Source: Eucalyptus grandis
Lineage: Eukaryota; Streptophyta; Magnoliopsida; Myrtales; Myrtaceae
Assembly: GCF_016545825.1 (NCBI RefSeq)
Contig: NC_052614.1
Coordinates: 43,122,072 to 43,186,071, forward strand
Length of the DNA stretch: 64,000 bases
Direction of reading: 5' to 3'
The notes under the pieces are model-generated. The model was not told the origin of the DNA and ran no database searches. It saw nothing but the letters and a program-made list of their open reading frames with translations. Made by a program: the position numbers and the translations under genes. Positions 45,656 to 57,510 of this stretch are shown piece after piece (within the stretch, counting starts at the first letter, position 1; every line of letters starts with the position of its first letter).

Positions 45656-46549
45656 AAAGCATTGGAAAGGATCTTGAAATGTGGGTTATTGTTATATATA
45701 TAGTAACTTAGACTCGCAATTGTGAGAATGATGCTACTTTCATCTCAAGGGAATTTGCGTCCTTGATTTCAAGAAACACTCTTTAAAGGTACAGACATAA
45801 GAGACAAGTCGATCAATGCATCCCCCCACTCATTTAACAGAACGAGAAATACATCTAGATGGTTCGTTCTCGCTGAGGACTCCAGGCCTAGACGACAAAG
45901 AACGCGCATAGGAACTTTGAAATCGTGCAGCTCCTTTTTCGTCTTTATTAAGAAGTTAGTTTCATACAAACATGTGAAAAGTATCCCCCTCGCGTCAAAA
46001 GCACGGGTTTAGAATGTATAAATCAGGTACGATGTGCCTAATTGATGGGAACGTCATAGATAAGAACGAATCGTCTCTTGTATGCCTTTGATGGTGACTT
46101 TGTTCAAGGTGATGCAGCTTGGACTCTATTAAGGGAGCCTGACGTTTAATGCGGTAATAAACTTTCCGTTCATACGTCAAATTTCCGTTGAAATAAATAT
46201 TCTCTAATCAAAGAAATGTGTGAATACCTGTGTTCAAATTGTATTAATTAGAAATTGATGAATAGTTATCATTTACCTTGTAAAGATCATTTGGGTCTCT
46301 CAACATATTCGATGTGTAATAGGTTAATTAGTGTCATTTATTCGACCTGCCCTAGACTAAATCTAGTAGCAAGGGCATTTTCGTACTTTCAATTAAGGAA
46401 TTAATGATTAATAATTCGATTCCTGCGCTCAGGAGAACTCAGATTTAAGTAAGAAGTCATGATGGTAATATTATTGTGCTAGTTAAACTGGCTAATTAGA
46501 AACGTGCCTCTAAATCATAAAATAACAAAAAAAAAGAAAAACAAACGAA
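45656..46549. other. Unassigned spacer
   Basis: This AT-rich sequence has only short open frames of 60-66 codons on the minus strand (45769-45969, 45995-46180). Neither shows recognisable motifs. Confidence 0.3.
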
Positions 46550-47300
46550 ACAGATATGCATACTTTGAATATTTGGTATCTCCCCATTTTCGTTTCCCCT
46601 AGATAGTCCCATCAATTTTTCTCCAATCTAGAGAACCTTCTTTGCAATTTCACTGTGAGACACGACAACCTTAGCCAAATAGAAGGAGGTCGCGTCCACA
46701 CATGTAAGTTCCTAGGACAAGACAATCTGCAACTTGGGACGAACACCTAACTTTTGTTTGTCGTTGAAATCTTCCCACGTTTGACAAAATGACAAGCAAA
46801 GTTCAAATCATACTTCTCTCCCGGTCCACCGCTACGAAATTTGTCAGTCGGCCCATTTCAAATTGTATCATGATATCATCCCCCTTTTATGGAATAAAAA
46901 AAAAAAATTCTCATGCAAGGATAAAACGATCTAATATACATCCAAGGGGCCCACCCTCTTGGAGTCGGACGTGATTCATTGGCAGTTTGAGCTGTCAATC
47001 TCTTTTGGAAATGTTACGTACGTCTCGAATTTGGTCGAGCGTACTTCAATTCGTGCAATTTTATTTTATTTTCCAAAGAACCATCTAATCCAAGTTAGCA
47101 TGCGTGCATTTTAATTTCTCCATTTGGGAATGGTTGAATGGTATCTTGTCTGACTACGATCATATGCCCCTATATTATCGGAAAAAAATATATATTGTCG
47201 ACCAAAGATCAATCGCAATATAGTTTGCCAACTTATTTAGTATACTAACTTTACATGTTAAATACTAATTTATTGCTTTTTGAAATACCGGCATGTTGAC
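46550..47300. repeat. Diverged segmental repeat, left copy
   Basis: Stretches here resemble 48660-49800 in the same order. They include the region around GTTACGTA(C/G)GTC (47014; 48976), the TAGTTTGCCAAC..TTAGTATAC segment (47220; 49712) and the ATGTTAAATA..ACTAA segment. Divergence is high. No protein is recognised in either copy. Confidence 0.4.
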
Positions 47301-48410
47301 TAAGGATGAGTATGGTTTAGATTAGACTGGTCCAACATTTAATCTAGAGATTAACTTGTACGGCATTGGTCATCAATTTTAGAGACTAAGGCCTGACCCT
47401 ATTAAGTTTGGGACCGAGGATTGGACTGTTCCTATGGGTATGGTCCAGTTTCAAAGTTAACTCGTGACTAACCAATTATTGTTTTATTTAATTTTTTGTA
47501 TTCATTGAAGGATAAATATTCTATTTCAAATTACATATCCATCAATAATGCGACATTGAACAACCAAACTATAAATACCAGTATATCAAACATAAATATA
47601 AAATAAGGTAACAATAGACATTCCACACTTGCTAAAAGTAACAAACCATAAAAAGAACACTTGAGGCGAGTGAGGAGAGGCTGGAGGATAGTTAGGCAAG
47701 CGGCGAGGCAAGCAAAGAGAGGCAAGCCACAAGGTGAGTGAAGAGGGTTTCTACTTTTTTTTTGGTTGAATTATGGTTGGGCTTCAATCTACTTTCTAAT
47801 TTACACTGCAAACTAAATTGCATAAGAAAGAAGAGATTAGAGGAGAAGGCGTTAAGATTTATAGTGAACAAAAGCATATAGTATAATATACATGATTGGT
47901 TTATATTGGAGCAACTCTAAACTCTCATGACTAAAAACCAACCTACACAGTGTAGGGTCCAGGGGTTCAAGGACCAACCCAGCTCCCTAGGGAACTGGAT
48001 TAGAACCTGCCTAGTTGGGTTGGTCTAGGATTGACCATAGATCGAAGCTCACTCTTAATATTGATGCTTGAATTTCACTGCTTGAATTAAATGTAATTTC
48101 CAAAGAAAAATCTTTTCAAGGGTCGGATTAGTCATTAAAATGGCATGATTCGATCCTTGACATAAAAGTAGTCAATTTTTATGAAGTCCCGCACTCATAG
48201 CATCCTTTTTGCATGTCGAGAGGTGGTGCATTACGCTCCATTTGGATTTAGGTTGCATCTTATAAGATTACAAGTTAAAGGTTGAATTTTTAGTTAAATC
48301 GAGGAATTTGACCTTTAATAGAACAAACCATCGTCTCCTCGCCCCGCACTCATTTCTTCCAGTAGGTTTCTTTTAAATCTTTAATCCTGGGAAATTCAAG
48401 TTGAGAGACC
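47301..48410. other. Probable degenerate transposon sequence
   Basis: The two ends carry related GGTTxGxxTxGxCC-type motifs (47310-47350; 47990-48050), in the style of plant MITEs. No clear terminal repeat or target duplication could be drawn and no gene is recognised. Confidence is low. Confidence 0.3.
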
Positions 48411-49038
48411 TTGGGCCTGAATAAGAAAATCGTAATTAACGGTGATTTCACAGAGCCTCAACCACACCGGTTCACGTTTGGACCCCATCTCCCCCCTAAT
48501 AATTTCGACCCAACTTCTAATCAAATGAAGTCTCAAATGAGCTCAGAAAATTGCAGGTCAGGTATCACGACGACCATCATCGAGTCTTCTCTTGAACGGT
48601 GTATGGCTCATGCACTAATTCCAAGAAAACCAATTTTGTTGCTTGTTGAACTCTCTCCCAGTTGGCGGAGTTGAGATTTGTGAAGGAAGAGAAAAATAAG
48701 ATTCTATTCATACTTTCTAACATAGACAGAATGACCAGCAGAGTTTATCGTCGTTTCGTTGACCAATACGCGCTAAGAGTTCAAATCTGTCTTGATTCTC
48801 TGAAACACGTGCACGACTTTTATCACTCGGTCCATCTTGTACGGAATACCACGAATGCTCCTGAAAGGACAACCATCTATATGGCGAAGGGACCCACAAT
48901 TTTGGCGTCGTACGCGTTGATCGGTTGGTTTAAGCGTGCGCTTTCTTTTCAAGCCGTCAACTACTTTTCGAAAGGTTACGTAGGTCTTGAATTTTGGTCC
49001 GCCAGCGGAACGCATGACACACCGATATAACCACGTAC

Positions 49039-49040
<2 letters not shown>
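48411..49040 (+). other. Open frames of unknown nature
   Basis: Two overlapping frames occur (48411-48674, 87 codons; 48662-49030, 122 codons). The second reads with ordinary amino-acid composition and no low complexity, for example VYRRFVDQYALRVQ. I recognise no family, and the diverged copy at 46.8-47.1 kb does not keep the frame, so I do not call a gene. Confidence 0.2.
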
Positions 49041-49041
<1 letters not shown>

Positions 49042-49080
<39 letters not shown>

Positions 49081-49081
49081 T
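49042..49081 (+). repeat. (ATA)n microsatellite
   Basis: An uninterrupted run of about 13 ATA/AAT trinucleotide units. It produces a run of asparagines in one frame, which is not meaningful. Confidence 0.9.
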
Positions 49082-49464
49082 AGGCCGTAGTAATCACGGG
49101 GCCTTGACTATCGGCTGGTTACGTAGCCAAGGGGTATTTCTACCGATGAGGGCTGTCCCTAGTAATTCTCTAGTGGAGTGCCCAAAAGGATGGTGTTTAT
49201 TAATTTTACTTATCGGTGCACACAAACCTCATCCCCCTTGTTGTAAGTGTATAATTTTCTTCTCCAAGACTAGAAAATATCGACGATTTTACATAAAAAA
49301 AAGCTGAAGATTGACAATTTCTCACTTCAATATCATTCCCATGCCAGGTTTTTTCTAGGGGTAAGTGATTTCTTCCTCCATTTGGAAATGGTGGAATGAC
49401 ATCTAGTCAACTTATGGTAATTCCCCCTTGTTATAATAAAGAAATATACCTCGGTGGGAGTGCA

Positions 49465-49687
49465 TTTGTTTTACAGAAAACTCAAGATTTTGAGAACATT
49501 TTCTGAAAAATGATTAGTTATGTTGTTTAGAAAAATTAGTTAATGAGAAATATTTTGTTATCAATGTCAATTTATACATAACTGTTTTAGTGGATGATGA
49601 GGACAATAATTCATTTATTTGTGTAAGCAATATAATCGATTATTTTTTAAAAGCTTTTTTCAGATTTTGAGTTTTCAATGAAACAAA
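49465..49687. mobile_element. Short MITE with 25-bp inverted ends
   Basis: This 223-bp element starts TTTGTTTTACAGAAAACTCA and ends with the complement of TTTGTTTCATTGAAAACTCA. The AT-rich interior has AATGATTAGTTATG and GAAAAATTAGTTAATGA motifs. Its end resembles that of the element at 18541-18985. It splits the diverged segmental repeat (compare 47.2 kb), so it inserted after that duplication. The target duplication is unclear. Confidence 0.7.
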
Positions 49688-49699
49688 CTTACCATAAAT

Positions 49700-50539
49700 A
49701 TCAATTGCAACCTAGTTTGCCAACATACTTAGTATACCAACTATGCATGTTAAATAGTAAATACTAACTTGTGCATATTTGGTATACTGGCATCGTAAAT
49801 TGTCTCTATACATATGCCTATCACGTTATAGACCTTTAAAAATTCCGGAACATCGTAGTTCAATGGAATCTTTGGAAATGAAAAAGAACATGGCTCTTGC
49901 AATTTTCATGATGAATGCCTATTATTGTCCAACCTTGATGACTGATCTTATAAGATTGATTTGACGGTTTTAGGTCGGGCTTTGCCGAAATTTGTTAGGA
50001 CCAAAGTCATCTATCGAGGCCGGATGGGCCCAAGGTCTGTTAAAAAAAACTTCAAATTAAATCATAAAAATTGCCTTATACAATACTTGAATAAACACTC
50101 ATTCATGACTCTTATATGCTTGATAAATTGAAGCATACATACTATGGATCGAGAAACCATGGAAAATTACAATGAGTTTTTTCTTTTGCACAAGTAACGG
50201 ACATTTATCGAATGGACTTGCCATTCTAGAAGCCTGAAGTCAATAACAACAACATATGTCTTGCGTTTCTTAAAAGGTAAAAGTCTACTTTGGGCCCTAA
50301 ACTAGCATTTGTTTCTCGTAATCAAATCCTTAAACTTTTAATTTGCTCAATCAAGTTCTTGGATCCCAAGACTTTTTGTAATGAATCAAGTCGGTCAAAC
50401 TCCTAGTCCGGTTGATTGAAGCTGATGTATCTACTGGAGTGGGCAAGATCTAGCGTGAAAAGAAATTTTGCTACCACGAAATATCAACTAATGTATAGGA
50501 ATAAAAACTTTGACGACAAAGCCCGCAATCATATTTAAG
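49700..50539. other. Unassigned spacer
   Basis: The first 100 bases belong to the right copy of the segmental repeat seen at 47.2 kb. The rest is AT-rich without recognised genes or repeats. Confidence 0.3.
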
Positions 50540-50960
50540 TAATGAGATTTCTCTTCATGAACACTGCACTCGAGCTTCCCACATTAAAGCATTTATTGGG
50601 TCGAACAGACACGTCAATCTCAATTTACTCTTGTTGGGGGAAGGTCCAGTGGTCATTGTAATGAATCCAAGGTCTTTTATTGTTTTGGATGTTTCCGGAC
50701 CATCCGGACCAGGTATTGGGATGATTCTTGGGGAAAACATATTTCTCTATTTGATATGAATCCCCATGCAATTTTCCGACATGTGTGTTTAGATATCTAA
50801 ATTTTAAACTACATATTTATCTAAAAATTTAAGTTTTTAGAATAGTTGACAATGCATCACAACATGTATGGTGACTAATTGCTTTATGCCAGTGTGATAC
50901 TATGACAGGAGACATAGACTTGTAACTTACACAATTCAGGTGAGCAAATAAAATTAGTTT
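50540..50960. repeat. Dispersed repeat R, copy 3
   Basis: This is the third copy of the repeat at 39840-40190. It carries the TTGGATGTTTCCGGACCATC segment near 50683 and GTGATACTATGA near 50892. It contains an extra AT-rich insertion at about 50780-50870. Confidence 0.55.
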
Positions 50961-52330
50961 TGAGCAAATAAACTTACATAGGTGTTTAGTTAGTTTAACG
51001 TGCGTGCCATGTTTATGAGTCTATTAGATTGGGCCAAAAAGCAAATTTGTTAATGGGCCAGCTAGGCCGATTGATTTGCTTCATATGGCCTATAGCGAGG
51101 CCACTCAGCTATCGGTATTCATTTTATATACCTATTACGTGCTTCAAGAAATAGTGAATGGTAAATTATATATAATTTATGCTAATAATTCAGTCAAATT
51201 TATAAAAATAGGTTATTATTACCTCTTATAGTGTCGTTTCTTCACTGGTTGCTTGACATAATCTTTTGAATGAATGGCCTCCTTGGTTTTAAGAAGTATT
51301 CTTTCAATGTAAAAAAATAAGGGAAATATGAAACCACACCTACTATAAAAAGTATATCCACTCATCTGATAGAAATAAAATATTTGTCTCCATGACCCGC
51401 CCTTACTAGAAAGTTTACAGACGAAAAAGATAAATGAATTTATATCTTTCTGGGTTTTCGCGAATTTTAACATTTCAACGCAATTGGTTTTGAAGAGAAG
51501 GAAATAAAAATGAGAATTAGTGCACATACGGCAATTCAGTAACGTGCTTATTTCCGGGCACATGTTTGACAAAATAATAATAATAATTATTATTTGTTAG
51601 TGGTCTTCGAAAGATGTTGTATTTCCACGTCTACCCGTATAATAATAAACGTAGGATGAGTTCTTGCTGACCCGCGGGTCATTTTTCGAACCCTACTGAA
51701 AAGAACTCAGGCTCGTTGTCATTGATCGATCAATTTTATGTGGCGCCAAATATCATAATTAATGAAGTGATATGAGATGTGAGGTTCCATCAGCATCGGC
51801 TCTTCCCTTTTGGCATATCTAACCGGGAGGACTGTTTGCATCATGAGAACATTAAAATATTAAAACACGCTTTTATCTAATATCCTAAACTTTCAAAACA
51901 ATTGACAATGATCCCACAAAATCTTTCATCACATCTGAGCTAGAAGTTATGCGTTTAAATATTTCCAAACCTCTTATTTGCTTGCCATATACATGAGTGT
52001 ATGCTTAGTCTTAACCCAAAGTTCAGCTCATGCGTGAGGGGAAATGTTTAGATATGTAAATATCAAATCATGTTTTCGTGTACTGACCAAAAAAAAAAAA
52101 AAAAAAAAAAAAATCATGTTTTCGTGTAACAGTTTAAATTTATAGAACATGTGGTTGTGATTCCACATAAAATCACAAACATTACTCAAAAGGAACACCT
52201 AATTCAACACATAATTAATCATATTTCTGGACATTGAATATAATGACCATTTTTTAGACCCTTACCATAAACTTATAAATATATCTTATGTCCATACATG
52301 AATAACCTAAGCAGGGCACATTTTTCTTTT
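50961..52330. other. Unassigned spacer with a transposon-like segment
   Basis: The first 150 bases resemble 40150-40300. The stretch 51855-52110 resembles 26995-27210 inside intron 4 of kinase copy 3 (shared CCAAAGTTCAGCT(C/T)A segment and similar ends), so it is probably a dispersed element. A poly(A) run occurs at about 52088-52112. No gene is seen. Confidence 0.4.
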
Positions 52331-52462
52331 CACACACACATATTGCACGTGTGCATGTTTCTCGCAATTGAATATGCAATGAAACAGATATACAACACAC
52401 ACACATATATGGCACGTGTGCATGTTTCTCGCAATTGAATATGCAATGAAACAGATATACAA
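52331..52462 (+). repeat. Two-unit tandem repeat, 67-bp period
   Basis: Two nearly identical units, each containing GCACGTGTGCATGTTTCTCG and ending in GAAACAGATATACA, start at 52345 and 52412. CA dinucleotide stretches separate them. The unit lies just downstream (minus strand) of the second LRAT relic. Confidence 0.85.
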
Positions 52463-52515
52463 AAAAACAAGCAGACGGATGATACAAGATTGGAGGAAGG
52501 TTGGATCACTTGAAT

Positions 52516-53045
52516 TTACTTTCTTAGCAGCAACCTCATGATCCATTCTTTGGCTTCCTTAATTTTCTGCTTACAATCACGGATAAATGTTGTTTGTTCA
52601 CTTGTGTGAATGTCGATCTGGCAAAATGTGGCAAAATGCTCGCAATTGTTGTTGATTAGGCTGTAGTTGCCTCAAGCATTGTCAGCGTAAAGCTTATGAG
52701 CCTTATCAACAACTTGATGGGACAAGTTGGTATCAAGTAACATGGTGCAAGTTCCTCGTCTTGCAAACTTATACCCTAGTAAACTTATACCTTAGTGCTG
52801 GTCATCCGTATCCATAATAGTGAAGGGATCGGAGTTTTTTACCATCCTGTTGAAAGCAATCAAGACAAGTTTGGACGACCTCATGATCGATGGTCTCTTG
52901 GTATTTACATTTTGGGTAGGGAGGCAAATTTTTTTTGCTTGCAACTACTATCAGACAGCAATGGAAATATTGTTTTTTGGTTCTGGGTTCGGGTGAAGTG
53001 AATCCGTAGCCATAACCAACATAAATTCTTGTCATATATACAAGT
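52516..53045 (-). pseudogene. Second LRAT-domain (LEAD-SENSITIVE 1-like) relic
   Basis: Minus-strand pieces align with the first LRAT gene: RIYVGYGYG near 53030, CLDCFQQDGKKLRSLHYYGY near 52850-52800, then SLINNNCEHFATFC near 52650 and KEAKEWIMRLL before a stop at 52518-52516. Several stops and frame changes occur (for example TGA after YYGYG). The intron acceptor of the exon has changed, and no exon 1 is present: about 180 bases upstream lies the edge of a large retrotransposon. The catalytic Cys context is still visible. It has no solo LTR, so it shows what the first copy's tail looked like before insertion. Confidence 0.75.
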
Positions 53046-53227
53046 GTGGAACATGCTAAGGAATCAAATTTCAATCCAAGTGAATGAAGATGAACTTTTG
53101 GTTGGGGACCATCTTGGCGTGAACTTTGGAACATGTAACAAATAACCACAAACTTCTGTTTTTAGCAATTTAAATATTCTAATGGATTTTGTTAGTATAA
53201 CAGTCTTTAGACTATTGTGAGAGTAAT

Positions 53228-56110
53228 TGTCGCGACCAAATTTTCGGGTGTGCCACCTAGGGTTTGACTAATGGATTGTTAAGCCTAGACTTAACGCGAG
53301 CTCTCCCAAGCCCGTACCAATTCGCGACTTAGGTTTGAATTCTTAACATGCAAATGATTTTCAATCAAGAGTCGCCACTAATCTACTTTTTGGTGGGTCG
53401 ATTAGAAACCCAAGTAAAGTAAGAGGAGATTTACTTTACGAACTAGAGATTGTGAATTCGGGGACTTGATTATACTAGATTTCTCTAACGTCATTTCGGT
53501 GTTTTTTCTTTATTTAAAAAAATATTTGGTAGGCAGCTTGAATTGATTTTAAATCTATTTTCCTAACATGTGAGGTGATCATGTGGGTGTATAAACCACC
53601 AATTTAACATCCAAGAAAAGCAATAAATAAATTGTAAGACTTACCTCACAACAACGAAAGCATCTGCATTGTTAGATTAGAATTCACATCAACAGTCTTA
53701 GATATGATTTTTAATTAACACACAATTTCTTTTTTTTGTTTTTTGTTTTCACTTGTTTAATGAGAATCATGCCTTATGCGATGCATGCTACTAATTTAAC
53801 ATGAAATGACATGACATGGCAACATGATCTAGCTATATGACGAAAATAAAATGCAATCTCTCATAATGAATGAAATTGATTTATTCTAAGGCAATTTTTG
53901 GTATTTTCCATGAAATTCGAAATTAGAAAAGTGTGGAAATTAACTAGCTAGATTAAGATTCTATCTAACTTATATTAAGGATTAGGTCAGGCTAAACCCT
54001 AATTTAAACTGAGATATTATCTTAACTTAGCAGTTATGCAATCTATCTAAAAAAACTAATCTAAACCTAAAATGAATGCAATTTTATCCTAACTTGTGAT
54101 GACGTACAAAAGATGTCATAATCTATATGACATATGCATGATGATTTTTATGTTTTTTTTTTTTCGAAATTTAAAATTGACACATAATTAAATATGCAAC
54201 TTAAATTAAACAAAAACTAACGTCCTAAATGAATGCATTTTTATTTATTTTTTATTTTACAAAATAAAATTGATTCAACCAACATGACAGCAAAATCAAA
54301 TAAGATATGATTGATATCCACAAATTGATGAATCATATCTCGCGCATGAGATTGGGTTGGCCAATTTTTAAATAAATCGCGAATTGAATCTTGGGCGAGA
54401 GATTGGATTGGCGATTTTCAAGCGATTGCGATTGCAATTGCGTGTTGGATTTCGGGTGCGAAAATCAGACTGTCAATCTCAAATTTCAGAAACAATTTCA
54501 TGTCGGGAGCTCAATTATTCATTAAGGACTGATTCTACTTCAAAAAAGAGCATAAAATAAATAGATAAATAAATAAATAAATAAAGTAAATAAAAAAAAC
54601 TACCTAAGTTGATTTTCCCTTTTTTCTTCTGTTTTTCCCAAGCAAGGCTTGTGCTCATGTGATGGATCACCCAAGACTGGCTAGTCGTCAGTCTGGCAAG
54701 GGCATCGCAGTCGGAGCTCCGGCGAAGGTCCGGCAAGGGGTAGCAGCGCGTGGCGAGGTGGACTAGCAACAGGCCAGAGGTAACCGGCATCACAGAGGCT
54801 GAGGGCGGAGCAAAGGCAGAAGCGGCGTCACGAGCGAGACTAGCGGGATGGTGGTGGCGGAACAGCAGCGGGTGAAGGGGAAGCTCTGGTAGCAACGGGT
54901 CAGGAGCGTTGGGTAGCATGGCATTGCTGGCTTCAGGCGAGACGAGGCAGAAGCATCTTCACGGGGGCAAGGGCGACGGAAACGGAGGCACAACTGTGGG
55001 TCAATCGGCTCAGGTAGAAGCTGTAGGTCGGCGATGGGTCGGCGAGCGGGGGGTTGGCGTTCGGATCTAGACTTGCTATTGTTAGGGGCAGCAATGAGCT
55101 TGGCGGCGAGATCGGCGTTCAGAGCTCCAGATCGGATGGTGGCAACGCAGGCAAGGGCTGCCGAGCGTTGGAGCAGAGGTGTCGCGAGTGGAGGCATTGC
55201 AACAGGGGCGACGTCGGCGCTTGGACAGAGTAGCGAAGCAGCGGCGTCTTCGCAGGGGCCTGTCATTCTATTCGGGACTTGCTGGTAGAGCAGCGAGCTC
55301 GCGAGCAATGGAGGGCTCCGGCGACTAGCGAGATGGTAGTGTAGGCGTAGTGTGAGCATAGTGGTTTGCAGCTGTGGCAGCGTCGTCGTGGTGCGAGTGG
55401 TGGCACGGGCATAGCGGACAGCACAGGCGCTTGCATACAGGGCTAGCAATGGGTGGCTTCGCGGACAAAGATGAACAAGGGCACCTTTTCTTCTTTTTCT
55501 TTTTTATTTCTTGGTTTTTCCTACTAATCAACGTCCCTCACGTCAATCTCTCTGCTGTGCTGTTCTGCTTCTCTGCTTTCTTTTCCTTTTTGATTTCAAA
55601 AACCCTAAAAACCAAAAGGCCCCGCTCATCTTTCTCCGTACATGTTACTTTTATAAGTAAAAGTAGGTGATCTTCATAGAATATATGATCTCGTTTTTTC
55701 AATATACACAAAGATAGTCTATAACTTCTCGATCACCAAAAATACTCTTATTTTCCTTATCTCATTAATATTCCAAACGATTTTATCATCTAAAAACTAA
55801 ATATAAGATTGCAACCCGATTCCAAAAACCACTGTAATATCGCATCAAATCTCAATTTCCCATAAGATAATTAATTAAAAAAAACAATGGGCTTGGGCTA
55901 ATTTACTCCTTTCGCGGGCCTAATCCAACCTGCCAAGCTAGAGCTCATAAATATTAATTCAAACCCATCCACCACTAGTCCTAAAAAATAAAATGCAAAA
56001 CATGTAAATTAAAAATAAATGCACCTAAAATTGAATTATAATATTTTTCTTAGGGGTTAGAAATTAATCCCTAAATGACTAAACGGGTCGCCAAAATTTA
56101 GGTGTCAACA
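53228..56110 (-). repeat. 3' LTR (2.9 kb)
   Basis: This is the left copy of the terminal repeat, bounded by TGTCGCGACC (53228) and GGTGTCAACA (56110) on the + strand. The first 1.5 kb aligns with 62470-64000. A GC-rich stretch at 54650-55450 holds long open frames on the minus strand (for example 54790-55449) with low-complexity Ala/Ser/Arg composition. I regard these as non-coding LTR sequence. Confidence 0.85.
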
Positions 56111-56125
56111 GCTGCCCCTCTTTGA
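56111..56125 (-). promoter_or_regulatory. Polypurine tract
   Basis: On the minus strand the sequence immediately before the 3' LTR reads AAAGAGGGGCAGC and then TGTTGACA. A purine-rich tract abutting the LTR start is the primer site for plus-strand synthesis in LTR elements, and this form is common in Tat/Ogre-type elements. Confidence 0.75.
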
Positions 56126-56329
56126 AGGTGAGCTTGAAGAGATTGCCTTCAAAGACAAATTGAGACATAAATTTTGACCATACACATGCATTGAATGATT
56201 TTTGTTGAAAAATGAATTCCAATTTTTAATGCAATTTATATGATGCATGGAAACGCAAATGATAAATGAACTTACCTGGAATAACTTATCTTCAAGGAGG
56301 ATAAAGTAATTTGAGATAGCTAGTGTTAC

Positions 56330-56885
56330 ATGTCTAGTTACCGTACCATTCTATGGTCGTCTAGAATAGTAACATGACTTTGTAAAGAGACTGCTTTTTT
56401 AGGACTCGTATCATTCTACGGTCGCCCAGTATGGCAGTGTTTGGTTGTGTCTAGATACCGTACCATTCTACGGTCGCCTAAATGGGGATTTACCTTCCAA
56501 GACCCGTACTATTCTAGGGTCGCCTGAATAGGGAAATAAATGTTGTCTAGGACCCGTACCATTCTATGGTCGCCTAAATGGGAATTTACCTTCCAGAACT
56601 CGTACCATTCTACGATCGCCTGAATAGGGAAATAGGTTTTGTCTAGGACCCGTACCATTTTACGGTCGCCTTGGCGAGGAAAATTATTTTTTCAGGACCC
56701 GTACCATTCTACGGTTGCCTGTTAAAGTAATAAATGTTGTTTAGGACTCGTATCATTATACGATCGCCTAAATGGATATTTTGCTTGGCTAAGACCCGAA
56801 CCATTCTTTGGTCGCCCAGCGTTGCAACACAGATCATCTGACTAGGACCCGAACCGTTCTTTAGTCGCCTTAATCAGATTGAATC
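56330..56885 (+). repeat. Tandem array 1, about 11 units of ~50 bp
   Basis: A core of the type GACCCGTACCATTCTACGGT followed by CGCCT recurs at about 56340, 56403, 56457, 56502, 56552, 56598, 56647, 56696, 56745, 56791 and 56846. Between cores are A- and T-rich spacers that alternate in length. The units are diverged, so the array is old. It lies next to the 3' LTR in the retroelement interior and has no coding frame. Confidence 0.85.
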
Positions 56886-56929
56886 TAGAGAAAAATCTTT
56901 GAGGGACAACTCAATCAAGTGTCGGTGTA

Positions 56930-57510
56930 AGGGATTCTAGGCTACGAAAGCACGCCAGGTCAATAAAAGAAAACTAGGCTATAGAAGCACACCGGTTTGA
57001 TAAAAGGGAACATGGGCTACGAAAATACGCTAGGTCAATATAAATGAACACCGGGCTACGAAAATACACTAGGTCAATAAAGAGGGATTCTGGGTTACAA
57101 AAGCACGCTAGGTCAGGAACTCCAGGCTACTAAAGCACGCTGGGTCTATTAAAAGAGACATTAGACATTGGGCTACGGAAGCACACTGAATCAATAAAAA
57201 GGGACATTGGGTTACGAAAGCACGCTAGGTCAATATAAATGACACTAAGCTACAAAAGCACGCCGGGTCGATATAAGGGACTATGGGCTACGAAAGCACG
57301 TTAGGTCAATATAAAGGACACCGGGCTATGAAAGCATGCCAGGTCAATATAAAGGACACCGGGCTATGAAAGCATGCCGAGTCAATGAAAGGGACTTTAG
57401 GCTACGAAAGCACGCTAGGTCAATTTAAAGGATACCGGGCTACGGAAGCACGTCGGGTCAATGAAAGAGACTCTGTGCTATGAAAGCACGCTAGGTCAAT
57501 ATAAAGGACA
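56930..57510 (+). repeat. Tandem array 2, about 15 units of ~39 bp
   Basis: A second, unrelated unit built on GGGCTACGAAAGCACGCTAG followed by GTCAATATAAA is repeated about 15 times with substitutions, starting near 56937 and ending near 57508. It directly follows array 1. Such arrays are typical of the non-coding interior of Ogre/Tat-related and TR-GAG elements. Confidence 0.85.

Noticed and set aside
48987..49307. A 106-codon frame with an asparagine run
   Set aside because: The asparagine run is the (ATA)n microsatellite read in frame, and the flanks have no similarity.
54790..55449. A 219-codon minus-strand frame
   Set aside because: It lies wholly inside the 3' LTR, has biased composition from GC-rich DNA and shows no domain.
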